Of a stretch of 64,000 nt of DNA, positions 51,103 through 59,821 are shown in pieces. Numbering within the stretch: position 1 is the first letter of the stretch; each line of letters opens with the position of its first letter. The translations under genes were made by a program, and so were the position numbers. A model generated the notes under the pieces. It was not told the origin of the DNA, searched no databases, and saw only the letters and a list, made by a program, of their open reading frames with translations. The stretch lies in contig NZ_JAJNOR010000001.1 in the NCBI RefSeq assembly GCF_021044755.1, positions 496,001-560,000 on the forward strand. Reading direction: 5' to 3'. Source of the stretch: Lientehia hominis (GTDB lineage Bacteria; Bacillota; Clostridia; Lachnospirales; Lachnospiraceae).

Positions 51103-52515
51103 TTATTTAATCTCCACTACTTTTCCTGGATTTAAGATCCATTTGTCATCAAAGGCCTGCTTGACCGACCGGAAAAGCTCATACATCCTCGTACCGATGA
51201 AATCCTCCAGATATGCCAGCCGTCCGTTCCCAATGCCGTGTTCTCCGGACAGCTGCCCTCCCAGTTCTCTGCTCTTGGCATAAAGCTCTTTCAGGCACGC
51301 CTGCGTGTTGGTCTCCCACTCTTCATCGGTCATCTGGTTCCGCAGCATCTCCGTGTGGATGTTTCCGTCGCCGGCATGGCCGCAGACAATGACACGGATC
51401 TTATATTTCCTTCCGATGGCCTGGGCAGCCGTCACGAATTCGGCTATCTTGGCCCTGGGGACCACCACGTCGCACTCTTCCTGAGCCTCGCTGTCCGCTT
51501 TCATTCCTTCCAATATGGCCGCCCGGACAGACCAGACAGACCCAATGCGTTCCGGAGTATTGCAGATCTTCACGTCCAGTGCTCCTCTTTCCATGGCGAT
51601 TTCCGCCGCCAGCTCACATGCTTCGTTCACCTCTTCCCTGGAAGCGCCGTCGTACATGACGATCAGATAATCACTGCCCTCCCGGACCGGAAACGGCTTA
51701 TTCAGACAGCGTTCCACTATCTCCATCAATTCCTTTTCCACGAATTCAATGGCAGTCGGCACAAAAGCTGTCTGCAGAAGCTCCGGCACGGTGCCGATGC
51801 AGTCTGCGATGTTGTCAAAAGCCAAAACAAGCGTCTGCGTCACCTTCGGAGCGGGGATCAGTTTCAGCGTCACTTCCGTAAGAATACAAAGGGTGCCTTC
51901 AGAGCCGACGATCAGATCCTTGATATCGTATCCCGTGGTATTCTTCACCACATTGGAAGAAAAATTTACTATGGAGCCATCGGGCAGCACTGCTTCCAGG
52001 CAACGGACATAGTCCCTTGTCACGCCATAGCGGACCGCCCGCATGCCGCCCGCATTGGTGATGACCGTTCCGCCGATGGATGCCGTCCTCTCGCCGGGAT
52101 CAGGCGGATAAAACAGCCCCGCCTCTGCCGCCGCTTCCGCTACCTCTGTAAGCAGGGCCCCCGGCTGAGCCGTAACGGTCAGGTTCTGCCTGTCCACACC
52201 GATAATTTTATTCATCTTCATCAGGGAGAGCATGATCCCTCCATATTTACAGGTCGCGCCGCCGGCCAGCCCCGTTCCGGCTCCCCTGGCCGTGACAGGG
52301 ATATTCTTTTCATAAGCCAGCTTCATGACAGCTGACACTTCTTCTCTGTCAAGAGCCTCCACATAGAGATCCGGCGGAAAAATCCCGTATTCCGGCATCT
52401 CATCGTGGTAGAATTCCTTCTGTATAGCTTCTCCGGCCACCACCCGCTCCGGCGCCGTCACAGATTTTATGTATGTTATATCTTCATCAGTCAATTTATT
52501 ATATGGAAATGGCAT
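51103..52515 (-). CDS. FAD-linked 2-hydroxyacid dehydrogenase (GlcD/LctD-like)
   Basis: A 470-residue flavoprotein of the vanillyl-alcohol oxidase fold. The FAD site shows PVTARGAGTGLAGGATCKYG near residue 75, PGERTASIGGTVITNAGG and VGSEGTLCILTEVTL follow, and the C-terminal cap ends with HAGDGNIHTEM (metal or substrate His) and LSGEHGIGNGR. With the adjacent etfBA genes it matches the lactate dehydrogenase/Etf complex of Acetobacterium woodii, which oxidises lactate with NAD+ by spending reduced ferredoxin. Glycolate or another 2-hydroxyacid is also possible. Confidence 0.9.
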   Translation of the reverse strand: MPFPYNKLTDEDITYIKSVTAPERVVAGEAIQKEFYHDEMPEYGIFPPDLYVEALDREEVSAVMKLAYEKNIPVTARGAGTGLAGGATCKYGGIMLSLMKMNKIIGVDRQNLTVTAQPGALLTEVAEAAAEAGLFYPPDPGERTASIGGTVITNAGGMRAVRYGVTRDYVRCLEAVLPDGSIVNFSSNVVKNTTGYDIKDLIVGSEGTLCILTEVTLKLIPAPKVTQTLVLAFDNIADCIGTVPELLQTAFVPTAIEFVEKELMEIVERCLNKPFPVREGSDYLIVMYDGASREEVNEACELAAEIAMERGALDVKICNTPERIGSVWSVRAAILEGMKADSEAQEECDVVVPRAKIAEFVTAAQAIGRKYKIRVIVCGHAGDGNIHTEMLRNQMTDEEWETNTQACLKELYAKSRELGGQLSGEHGIGNGRLAYLEDFIGTRMYELFRSVKQAFDDKWILNPGKVVEIK

Positions 52516-52518
52516 ACT

Positions 52519-53709
52519 CTACTCCTTCCCTTCTGCACGGATCTTCCTGATCAGCTCCGGCACTACCCGGCACAGATCATCCACGACGCAATAATGGGCT
52601 ATGCCGAAGATCAGTGCTTCCGGATCACTGTTGACGGCAACGATACATTCTGAACCATTCATACAGGAAGTGAACTGGATCGCCCCGGACACCCCGCAGG
52701 TAATGATCAGCTTCGGCTTCACAGTGCGGCCTGAAAGCCCGATCTGATGGGCCGTATCTCCATATCCGGCTTCCACCATCGGTCTAGTAAAGCACAGCTG
52801 CCCTCCCAGCACTTCCGCCAGCTCTTTCACCATGGCTATATCCTTCTCACTCTTCACTCCCCGTCCCGCGACTACGAGAATCTCCTCTTCCTCAATGGAC
52901 TTGCTCTTTCGAACCGGGGCAATTTCCGTGACCGTTATCCGTGAGCGCACCAAATCTTCGGAAACTGGACATACCACAACCTGTCCTTTCGGTTCTTCCA
53001 CTTTCTTCGCAGAATCCATGACCTTATACCGGACTGTGGCAAACTGCGGCCTGGAATTGGATATGACGATCTGTGCCATAATATTTCCGCCGAACGCAGG
53101 GCGGATCTGAACAAGGTCCGTATTATCCTTCATCTCCAGCTTCGTGCAGTCAGCCGTCAGACCGGTATGGAATCTGGTAGACAGTCTGGGGGCCAGCGAC
53201 CGCCCCAGGGGAGTCGCACCGATCAGGACGACGGACGGCTTTTGTGCGGCAATACAGTCGGCTACCGCATCGGCATAGCAGTCCGCCTTAAATCCATAAA
53301 AACCGGGATGCTCATAAACGAATACCTTATCCACTCCATACAATAAAAGGTCCTCGCCATTTTCCCTTGTCCCTTCCCCACCGGTCAGGACTACATTCAC
53401 TTCATAGCCCGCTTCTTCTGCCAGACGGCCTGCCTCACCGATGAGCTCATATACCACAGGATGGATGCGGTCGTTTTCCTGTTCTCCGTAGACCAGGATA
53501 CCGTTCCACTCTTTTTTGTCCACCGTACCGGCTTTCTGTTCAAACCTGATCGCATTCTCCGGGCAGCCCTTTACACAGACTCCGCACATCCTGCACGCTT
53601 CATTCACGGCGATTCCGTCCGCTTCCATGGTCAGCGCCAGAAATGGACATTTTTCCACACAAAGTCCGCACAGATCACAGCGGTCTGAATCAAATTTCAA
53701 AAAATCCAT
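52519..53709 (-). CDS. etfA: electron transfer flavoprotein alpha subunit with N-terminal ferredoxin domain
   Basis: A 396-residue EtfA. The first 50 residues form a 2[4Fe-4S] ferredoxin domain (Cys11, 14, 17, 21 and Cys39, 42, 45, 49). The Etf alpha N-domain follows, and the C-terminal FAD domain has GRGVKSEKD and the GLSGRTVKPKLIITCGVSGAIQF-like block. The extra ferredoxin domain is a mark of bifurcating or confurcating Etf proteins such as LctC and CarE, giving a path for low-potential electrons. It lies three bases after etfB. Confidence 0.94.
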   Translation of the reverse strand: MDFLKFDSDRCDLCGLCVEKCPFLALTMEADGIAVNEACRMCGVCVKGCPENAIRFEQKAGTVDKKEWNGILVYGEQENDRIHPVVYELIGEAGRLAEEAGYEVNVVLTGGEGTRENGEDLLLYGVDKVFVYEHPGFYGFKADCYADAVADCIAAQKPSVVLIGATPLGRSLAPRLSTRFHTGLTADCTKLEMKDNTDLVQIRPAFGGNIMAQIVISNSRPQFATVRYKVMDSAKKVEEPKGQVVVCPVSEDLVRSRITVTEIAPVRKSKSIEEEEILVVAGRGVKSEKDIAMVKELAEVLGGQLCFTRPMVEAGYGDTAHQIGLSGRTVKPKLIITCGVSGAIQFTSCMNGSECIVAVNSDPEALIFGIAHYCVVDDLCRVVPELIRKIRAEGKE

Positions 53710-53712
53710 ATC

Positions 53713-54516
53713 TTATTTTCCTCCCGCCTGCAGGAATTTTGCTTTTTTCAATACCTCATACAGTTTCCCGGCTTTTTCCTCCGGAGTACCGTCCACATAG
53801 ATTCGGGAAGCCGATTTTTCCGGAGGGAAAATGCGCTCCACCGTGGTGGGAGAACCAATCAGCCCATATCTGGTCATATCCTGATCCGGCAGGTCCTGAA
53901 ATGTCATAAACCGGACCGGTCGTCCTTCTGCAGCCTTCTTCAGCTTCCATGAAGGAAGCCTGGGCACCACCAGATCTTTATCCACCGTGATCACGCAGGG
54001 ATAGTTCATTTCCGATACCTGCGTGACCGCAGAAAGCTTCTGCCGCACCCTTATGTAAGTATCCGAAGCCTCGCAGATTTCTCCTGCCCAGGCTGTATGC
54101 GGCAGATGCAGATGTTCCGCCAGAGCCGGCCCTATCTGGGCAGTATCGCCGTCTGTCGTCTGTTTTCCGCACAGGATGAGATCAAACTCTCCCAAAGCCG
54201 TAATTCCCTGTGACAGCGTGTAGGAGGTAGCCAGGACATCAGATCCTGCAAATTTTTTATCAGACAGGATAACTGCATGGTCAATCCCCATGCTGTAAGC
54301 GTCTCTCATCATTTCCTCTGCCTGAGGCGGCCCCATTGTCAGAGCTGTCACTGTCCCTCCCAGCTTTTCGCGCAGGCGGAGAGCCGCTTCCAGCGCAAAC
54401 AGATCATAGGGATTTGTCTTACTTTCAGACCCCGCCCGTTTCAATGTGCCGCTTTCCGGATCTATTTCCACATTACTGGCAGCCGGCACCTGTTTGATAC
54501 ATACGACTATCTTCAT
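53713..54516 (-). CDS. etfB: electron transfer flavoprotein beta subunit
   Basis: A 267-residue EtfB. KIVVCIKQVPAASNVEID opens the protein, ALTMGPPQAEEMMRDAYSMG and DGDTAQIGPALAEHL are family blocks, and the C-terminal part wraps the alpha subunit. In bifurcating Etf this subunit binds the bifurcating FAD and NAD. The start at 54516 has GAGG seven bases upstream, and an ATG two codons earlier is less well placed. It is the first gene of the operon, divergent from the WYL regulator. Confidence 0.93.
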   Translation of the reverse strand: MKIVVCIKQVPAASNVEIDPESGTLKRAGSESKTNPYDLFALEAALRLREKLGGTVTALTMGPPQAEEMMRDAYSMGIDHAVILSDKKFAGSDVLATSYTLSQGITALGEFDLILCGKQTTDGDTAQIGPALAEHLHLPHTAWAGEICEASDTYIRVRQKLSAVTQVSEMNYPCVITVDKDLVVPRLPSWKLKKAAEGRPVRFMTFQDLPDQDMTRYGLIGSPTTVERIFPPEKSASRIYVDGTPEEKAGKLYEVLKKAKFLQAGGK

Positions 54517-54717
54517 AACCATGCCTCATTTCCATGTGTTTCTGTCATTTGGCGCCGCAGCGCTTTCGCACATTGCAACGCAAAACTTCAACGCGCCATT
54601 TTGATAAACAACATGGTTTGAATTATACTATAAAATCATTTATCCGTCTACAAAAATTTACTATTATGTTATACTGTTTATACCGCATTTGTTTATGACA
54701 GATTAAAGGAGCAGAAC

Positions 54718-55641
54718 ATGCAGATAAACAGACTGTTTGAAATTGTATATATCATGCTGGACAGGCGCCATATTACCGCAAAGGAGCTGGCCCGGCAGTT
54801 CGGAGTATCCGTCCGGACCATCTACCGGGACATCGATGTCCTCAGCTCTGCGGGGATTCCTCTGTACACTGTGCAGGGATCCCGCGGCGGAATCTATATG
54901 GACGAACATTTTAAATTCAGAAATTCCCTTCTGACCGACGAAGAAAGAAACCAGATACTGATCGCTCTTCAAAGCGTCATGACGACTGAAGAGCTGGAAA
55001 CATCACGTCTTCTGTCGAAACTCAGCGGGCTGTTCCAGATAAGGCATACAGACTGGATCGAAATTGATTTTTCCCGCTGGGGGAGCAGGCGCCGGGATAA
55101 AGAATATTTCCGACTGTTAAAAAATGCGGTCCTCGGCTGCTCCGCCGTCAAAATGAACTATATCAGCTCATATGGAAGCATTACAGACAGATATATTTTC
55201 CCCGTTAAGCTGGTGTATAAATCCAGAGCATGGTATGTGCAGGCTTATGACAAAGGCCGGGAAGCATACCGAACCTTTCGGATCAGCCGGATAATGGACC
55301 TGGAAATGTCATCGGACACCTTCGAAAAGGGAGACCTCCCGGCACTTCCGGAAATAGAGCAGTCAGATTCTTCTCCCGTCACCCTGGTCCATGTAAAACT
55401 CAGATGTTCTCCACATCTGGGCTACCGCCTGTATGATGAGTTCGATCCTGCCGCTGTCGCTCAGGACGAAGACGGCAGCTTCCTGGTAACTGTCTCTCTT
55501 CCGGAGGATACCTGGCTGTATGGTTATCTCCTCTCCTTCGGATCCGGGCTTGAAGTGCTGGAGCCTTTATCCGTTAAGCAGATGCTGGTAAAAGAAGCGG
55601 GAAAAATTCAGTCCACTTATGAAAAAGAAGTTAAAAAATAG
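54718..55641 (+). CDS. HTH/WYL-domain transcriptional regulator
   Basis: A 307-residue regulator. The N-terminal winged helix (ITAKELARQFGVSVRTIYRDI, about residues 19-39) is DeoR-like HTH_11. The middle domain contains the WYL-type segment with KSRAWYVQAYDKGREAYRTF near residue 175, and a C-terminal extension completes the YafY/PafBC-like plan. AAAGGAG precedes the ATG. It is divergent from etfB with a 200-base shared promoter region, so it probably controls the etf/dehydrogenase operon. The ligand is unknown. Confidence 0.9.
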   Translation: MQINRLFEIVYIMLDRRHITAKELARQFGVSVRTIYRDIDVLSSAGIPLYTVQGSRGGIYMDEHFKFRNSLLTDEERNQILIALQSVMTTEELETSRLLSKLSGLFQIRHTDWIEIDFSRWGSRRRDKEYFRLLKNAVLGCSAVKMNYISSYGSITDRYIFPVKLVYKSRAWYVQAYDKGREAYRTFRISRIMDLEMSSDTFEKGDLPALPEIEQSDSSPVTLVHVKLRCSPHLGYRLYDEFDPAAVAQDEDGSFLVTVSLPEDTWLYGYLLSFGSGLEVLEPLSVKQMLVKEAGKIQSTYEKEVKK

Positions 55642-55725
55642 CAGGTTTTCCTGCAACCTGACATAATGTTGTCAGCTTGTATATGGTAACATAGACATAC
55701 TAATATAAAATAAGGAGAACCCCCT

Positions 55726-56484
55726 ATGAAATTTATCACCGTGAACCAGGACAATATAAAAGACGAACATATCTGCTGCTGCATCTCCGATAAAAAAGGA
55801 GAAAACTGCGTATCTTCCAAAAAAGCCTGGATGGAAGAACGATTTTCGGACGGGCTGGTCTTCCTCCGACTGAATGCAAGGGGAAAAGTCTTTATCGAAT
55901 ATATCTCTGCCGAGTACGCATGGTGCCCCATCACTGCCGACGGCTATATGCACATAAACTGTTTTTGGGTATCCGGCCAATATAAGGGAAAAGGATACGC
56001 CAATCAGCTTTTAGAGCTCTGTATCCAGGATGCAAAGGCAAAGGGCAAGTGCGGCCTGACCATAATCGCTTCCGAAAAAAAGAGAAGCTTCCTGTCGGAC
56101 CCGGACTACCTGAAATACAAAGGGTTTTTAACCGCCGACTCGGCCATGCCCTTTTTCGTCCTTTACTACCTGCCCTTTACCGACGGCGCTCCTGTCCCCA
56201 GGTTCAAAGATACCGCTAGGTCTGGTAAGATCGAGGAGCAGGGAATGGTACTCTATTATTCCAATCAGTGCCCACATACGGAAAAATACGCACCGCTCAT
56301 AGAGAATATCGCAAAAGAGCACGGGGCTTCTATTTCTCTTCATAAAACAACGGCTGCAGAACAAGCGCAGAATGCCCCTACGCCGTTCCCGACCTACAGT
56401 TTCTATTACAACGGAGAATTCATAACGAATGAAATTTTTGGAGAAAAGAAATTTGAAAAATTCCTGCGGGAACATGGTCTGTAA
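55726..56484 (+). CDS. GNAT acetyltransferase with C-terminal YoaP-like domain
   Basis: A 252-residue fusion. The N-terminal GNAT domain shows the acetyl-CoA loop in SGQYKGKGYANQLLE near residue 85. The C-terminal part (about residues 165-252) has VLYYSNQCPHTEKYAPLIENI, resembling a thioredoxin-like fold with one Cys, as in YoaP-type proteins, followed by PTPFPTYSFYYNGEF with the cis-Pro turn. The substrate is unknown. It has its own terminator, shared with gpmI. Confidence 0.88.
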   Translation: MKFITVNQDNIKDEHICCCISDKKGENCVSSKKAWMEERFSDGLVFLRLNARGKVFIEYISAEYAWCPITADGYMHINCFWVSGQYKGKGYANQLLELCIQDAKAKGKCGLTIIASEKKRSFLSDPDYLKYKGFLTADSAMPFFVLYYLPFTDGAPVPRFKDTARSGKIEEQGMVLYYSNQCPHTEKYAPLIENIAKEHGASISLHKTTAAEQAQNAPTPFPTYSFYYNGEFITNEIFGEKKFEKFLREHGL

Positions 56485-56492
56485 CAAAATAA

Positions 56493-56522
56493 AAAGGCGT
56501 CTGTGCCGGCACAGACGCCTTT
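56493..56522. terminator. bidirectional terminator
   Basis: A perfect 15-base inverted repeat (AAAGGCGTCTGTGCC and complement) between the convergent GNAT-YoaP and gpmI genes, with A-rich and T-rich flanks. Confidence 0.85.
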
Positions 56523-56534
56523 TCATTTCTTCTC

Positions 56535-58076
56535 TTATTTCTTTATAAGCAGTGACTTTCCAGTCATCTCCTCAGGCTGCTTCATTCCCATCATCTCAAT
56601 GAGCGTGGGGGCGATATCCGCCAGGCAGCCGCCTTCTCTCAGGGTATAATCCGGATCATAATTCACCAGGATAAACGGAACCGGATTTGTCGTATGGGCA
56701 GTAAAGCTTCCGCCATGCTCATAATCGATAAGCTGTTCTGCATTTCCATGATCCGCACAAATAAACATCTGGCCATCCACTTCCTTTATGGCTGCCACCG
56801 CTCTTCCCACACACTCATCCACGGCTTCTACCGCTTTTATGGCTGCTGCTTCAATGCCCGTATGGCCAACCATATCAGGATTCGCAAAATTGATAATGAT
56901 CACATCGTATTTGGAAGACCTGATTGCCTCGACCAGCTTGTCGCACACCTCATATGCGCTCATCTCCGGCTTCAGGTCGTATGTGGCCACCTTAGGTGAT
57001 TTCACCAAAATCCGGTCCTCTCCCTTATTTGGCTCCTCGACACCGCCATTGAAGAAAAATGTGACATGAGCATATTTCTCGGTCTCGGCAATCCTAGCCT
57101 GGGTCATATTATGGGCAGCCAGGTATTCTCCAAAGGTATTGGTGATCTCCACTTTATGGAATGCCACCAGCTTATTGGGAATCGTCACGTCATATTCTGT
57201 AAAGCACACATACGTGGTCTTGATCCTCTCTCCCCTGTCAAAGCCGGTAAACGCATCATCACAGAAAGCTCTTGTGATCTCTCTTGCCCGGTCGGGACGG
57301 AAATTATAAAAGATGACCGAATCTCCATTTTGGATAGTTGCCACAGGCGCTCCGTTTTCCATGACCACAGAAGGAAGTACAAATTCATCATTCACTCCTT
57401 CATCATAGGATGCCTGGATGATTTCCACCGGATCCGTGCCGGTTTTTCCTTCCCCCTTTGTCAGAGCCCGGTATGCGAGTTCCACTCTATCCCAGCGGTT
57501 GTCTCTGTCCATCGCGTAATAGCGGCCGCTGACAGACGCGACCTTTCCTACTCCGATCTCCTTCATCTTTTCCACCAGCTCCGCCACATAATCCCTTCCG
57601 GATGTGGGAGGCGTATCACGGCCATCCAGGAAGCAATGTACATAGACCTTAGTAAGGCCCGCCCGCTTTGCCAGCTCTAAAAGGCCGTAGATATGGGTAT
57701 TATGGCTGTGCACGCCGCCGTCTGAGACCAGCCCGTAGAGATGAAGGGCGGAATCATGTTTCTTACAATTTTCAACTGCCGCCTTAAAAGCTTCATTTTT
57801 AAAGAAATCTCCATCCTGGATCTCTTTTGTGATTCTGGTGAGTTCCTGATATACGATACGTCCGGCTCCCATATTCAGATGCCCAACCTCGGAATTTCCC
57901 ATCTGGCCCTCTGGAAGGCCGACTGCCATACCGCTGGCATTTCCTTTGACAAAAGGGCATTCCGCTTTCAGCCTATCAATCACAGGAGTATTCGCTTCAT
58001 AAACAGCATTGCCGTCCTTCCTGTCATTCAAACCATAGCCGTCAAGAATCATTAACACTGTGGGTCTTTTACTCAT
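56535..58076 (-). CDS. gpmI: 2,3-bisphosphoglycerate-independent phosphoglycerate mutase
   Basis: A 513-residue manganese enzyme of the alkaline phosphatase superfamily that interconverts 3- and 2-phosphoglycerate. LMILDGYGLN holds the first metal Asp, QMGNSEVGHLNMGAGR the catalytic Ser (near residue 62), and FANPDMVGHTG and ADHGNAEQ the later metal ligands. The start at 58076 follows AAAGGAG, and the longer frame adds 11 residues. It is separated from gap-pgk-tpiA by an opposing GntR gene. Confidence 0.96.
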   Translation of the reverse strand: MSKRPTVLMILDGYGLNDRKDGNAVYEANTPVIDRLKAECPFVKGNASGMAVGLPEGQMGNSEVGHLNMGAGRIVYQELTRITKEIQDGDFFKNEAFKAAVENCKKHDSALHLYGLVSDGGVHSHNTHIYGLLELAKRAGLTKVYVHCFLDGRDTPPTSGRDYVAELVEKMKEIGVGKVASVSGRYYAMDRDNRWDRVELAYRALTKGEGKTGTDPVEIIQASYDEGVNDEFVLPSVVMENGAPVATIQNGDSVIFYNFRPDRAREITRAFCDDAFTGFDRGERIKTTYVCFTEYDVTIPNKLVAFHKVEITNTFGEYLAAHNMTQARIAETEKYAHVTFFFNGGVEEPNKGEDRILVKSPKVATYDLKPEMSAYEVCDKLVEAIRSSKYDVIIINFANPDMVGHTGIEAAAIKAVEAVDECVGRAVAAIKEVDGQMFICADHGNAEQLIDYEHGGSFTAHTTNPVPFILVNYDPDYTLREGGCLADIAPTLIEMMGMKQPEEMTGKSLLIKK

Positions 58077-58250
58077 TGTTTTTCTCCTTTTAAAATCATA
58101 ATCTCCCAAAATGAGAGGTAAAGTACTCGTATGTTCCGGGGAAAGGCATCACAGATACTCTTCCAATTCTGAATTGTACTCTATTTTCCTTTCCTGCGCA
58201 AGACCTGAAGCAAAATTTCCCTCCCGGTTTTCTGGTATCTGTCCGCTTCA

Positions 58251-58279
58251 TTGACAAACACCCGGCCCTATTTTATAAT
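58251..58279 (+). promoter_or_regulatory. gntR-type gene promoter
   Basis: Perfect TTGACA and TATAAT with a 17-base spacer, 35 bases before the start codon. Confidence 0.88.
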
Positions 58280-58313
58280 TTACATATTAACCTGAAACTC
58301 ATGAGGGATAAAC

Positions 58314-58940
58314 ATGAACAATAACAATACCAGCATCAAAGAACACATCTACCGTTCTCTGCTGAAGGATATCATAGAGGGAAACTACAGCCCTGACCAG
58401 GTGCTCAACGAAAAGAATCTGATGGAACGGTATCAGGTAAGCCGCGCTCCGATCCGGGAAGCCCTGGTGGAGCTCTGCAAAGAGAAGGTGCTGTACAGCA
58501 TCCCTTATTACGGCTACAAGATTACGCCGCTGACCGAACAGGATATCTATAACGTTAAGACATACCGATGTATCCTGGAATGCGGCTTCATGTCGGAATG
58601 CTGGCATAAATTCACTCCCGAAGCTCTTTCTGCTCTGGAAGACCTTAAAAATTCCCAGCTAAAAAATGGCGTCAGACAAGAGGCCATCCGGCACTGGAAT
58701 GACAATATCGACTTTCATCTGGCATTTTTCCGTATCTATGAAAATGACTATGCATACGAAACACTCCGTTCCGCCATGTCCATGCAGACCAGAGCTTATG
58801 TCCAGATCAGGATGATCCAGCGGCACTCCCCATTTTTTGAGGAGACCTCCGTTTTCCACAGCTCCATCCTGGAGGCGGTAAAACGAAATGACAAGACTAC
58901 CGCCGTCAGCCTTATGCGGTCAGATATCATGAGCATATAA
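58314..58940 (+). CDS. GntR-family (FCD-type) transcriptional regulator
   Basis: A 208-residue regulator. The winged helix (NEKNLMERYQVSRAPIREALVEL) ends near residue 60, and a helical FCD-type effector domain follows with metal-ligand-like His residues in NDNIDFHLAFFRIYEN and VFHSSILEAV. The length is slightly shorter than most FCD members. It lies between gpmI and tpiA on the opposite strand and has a perfect promoter. Its target is unknown. Control of the neighbouring glycolytic genes is a possibility, not shown. Confidence 0.88.
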   Translation: MNNNNTSIKEHIYRSLLKDIIEGNYSPDQVLNEKNLMERYQVSRAPIREALVELCKEKVLYSIPYYGYKITPLTEQDIYNVKTYRCILECGFMSECWHKFTPEALSALEDLKNSQLKNGVRQEAIRHWNDNIDFHLAFFRIYENDYAYETLRSAMSMQTRAYVQIRMIQRHSPFFEETSVFHSSILEAVKRNDKTTAVSLMRSDIMSI

Positions 58941-58969
58941 TGCTTCATACAGCATATACAAAAATGTAA

Positions 58970-59013
58970 AAAGGATGTTCGGAAAACCATCACAGGCTTT
59001 CCGGACATCCTTT
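58970..59013. terminator. bidirectional terminator
   Basis: A long imperfect stem (AAAGGATG...ACATCCTTT with inner CGGAAA/TTTCCG pairs) between the convergent gntR-type gene and tpiA. Confidence 0.8.
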
Positions 59014-59023
59014 CTTTTCCTAT

Positions 59024-59773
59024 TTATTTCCAGTTTACGATCTTTCCGAAATCGGGCTTCAGTGCCGCGCCGCCTACAAGGCCGCCGTCAATATCGGGCT
59101 GTGCGAACAGCTCGGGAGCGGTCTTGTCATTAACGCTTCCGCCGTACTGAATGCGGATTGCTTCTGCTGTCGCTTCATCGTAAATCTCTGCAATGCATTT
59201 ACGGATACCGCAGCAGACCTCCTGGGCCTGTTCTGTGGTAGCGGTCTTCCCAGTACCGATGGCCCAGATGGGTTCATACGCGATCACTGCCGTCTTAGCC
59301 TGCTCCGCAGTCACTCCGAGGAACGCGATCTTAACCTGCTGGCGGATGAAATCCATGGTAACGCCCTGTTCTCTCTGAGTCAGAGTCTCACCGCAGCATA
59401 CAATGGGAGTGATGCCGTGCTCAAAAGCCTTCAAGACCTTCTTGTTCACGGTCTCATTGGTCTCTGCGAAATACTCTCTTCTCTCAGAATGGCCGATGAT
59501 CACATATTTCACGCCCACATCTGTCAGCATATCAGGAGCAATCTCGCCTGTATAAGCGCCTTTCTCCTCATAATACATATTCTCTGCGCCAATCTCGATA
59601 TTGGAGCCCTTGGAAGCCTCCAGCGCAGGGATGATATCGATAGCCGGAACGCAGAATACTACGTCCGCATCCTCTGTCGCTACCAGAGGTTTCAGAGTAT
59701 TGATAAGCTCCACTGTCTGACTGGGAGTCATATTCATTTTCCAGTTGCCGGCGATGATTTTCTTTCTTGCCAT
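59024..59773 (-). CDS. tpiA: triosephosphate isomerase
   Basis: A 249-residue TIM barrel. The catalytic Lys is in AGNWKMN (Lys near residue 11), the His in IGHSERREYF (near 95), and the Glu in AYEPIWAIGTGKTA (near 167), with the phosphate loop GGSVNDKTA. The length is exact. It follows pgk in the same direction, with a 48-base gap. Confidence 0.97.
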   Translation of the reverse strand: MARKKIIAGNWKMNMTPSQTVELINTLKPLVATEDADVVFCVPAIDIIPALEASKGSNIEIGAENMYYEEKGAYTGEIAPDMLTDVGVKYVIIGHSERREYFAETNETVNKKVLKAFEHGITPIVCCGETLTQREQGVTMDFIRQQVKIAFLGVTAEQAKTAVIAYEPIWAIGTGKTATTEQAQEVCCGIRKCIAEIYDEATAEAIRIQYGGSVNDKTAPELFAQPDIDGGLVGGAALKPDFGKIVNWK

Positions 59774-59821
59774 TTGTTTTTTCTCCTATCCTGTTAAATT
59801 CTTTTATGATCAATAAACTGT

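Noticed and set aside
51238..52335. 365-codon open frame opposite the FAD-linked dehydrogenase
   Set aside because: The product is rich in His/Arg/Gln, as antisense frames of GC-rich codons are. The minus frame carries all family motifs.
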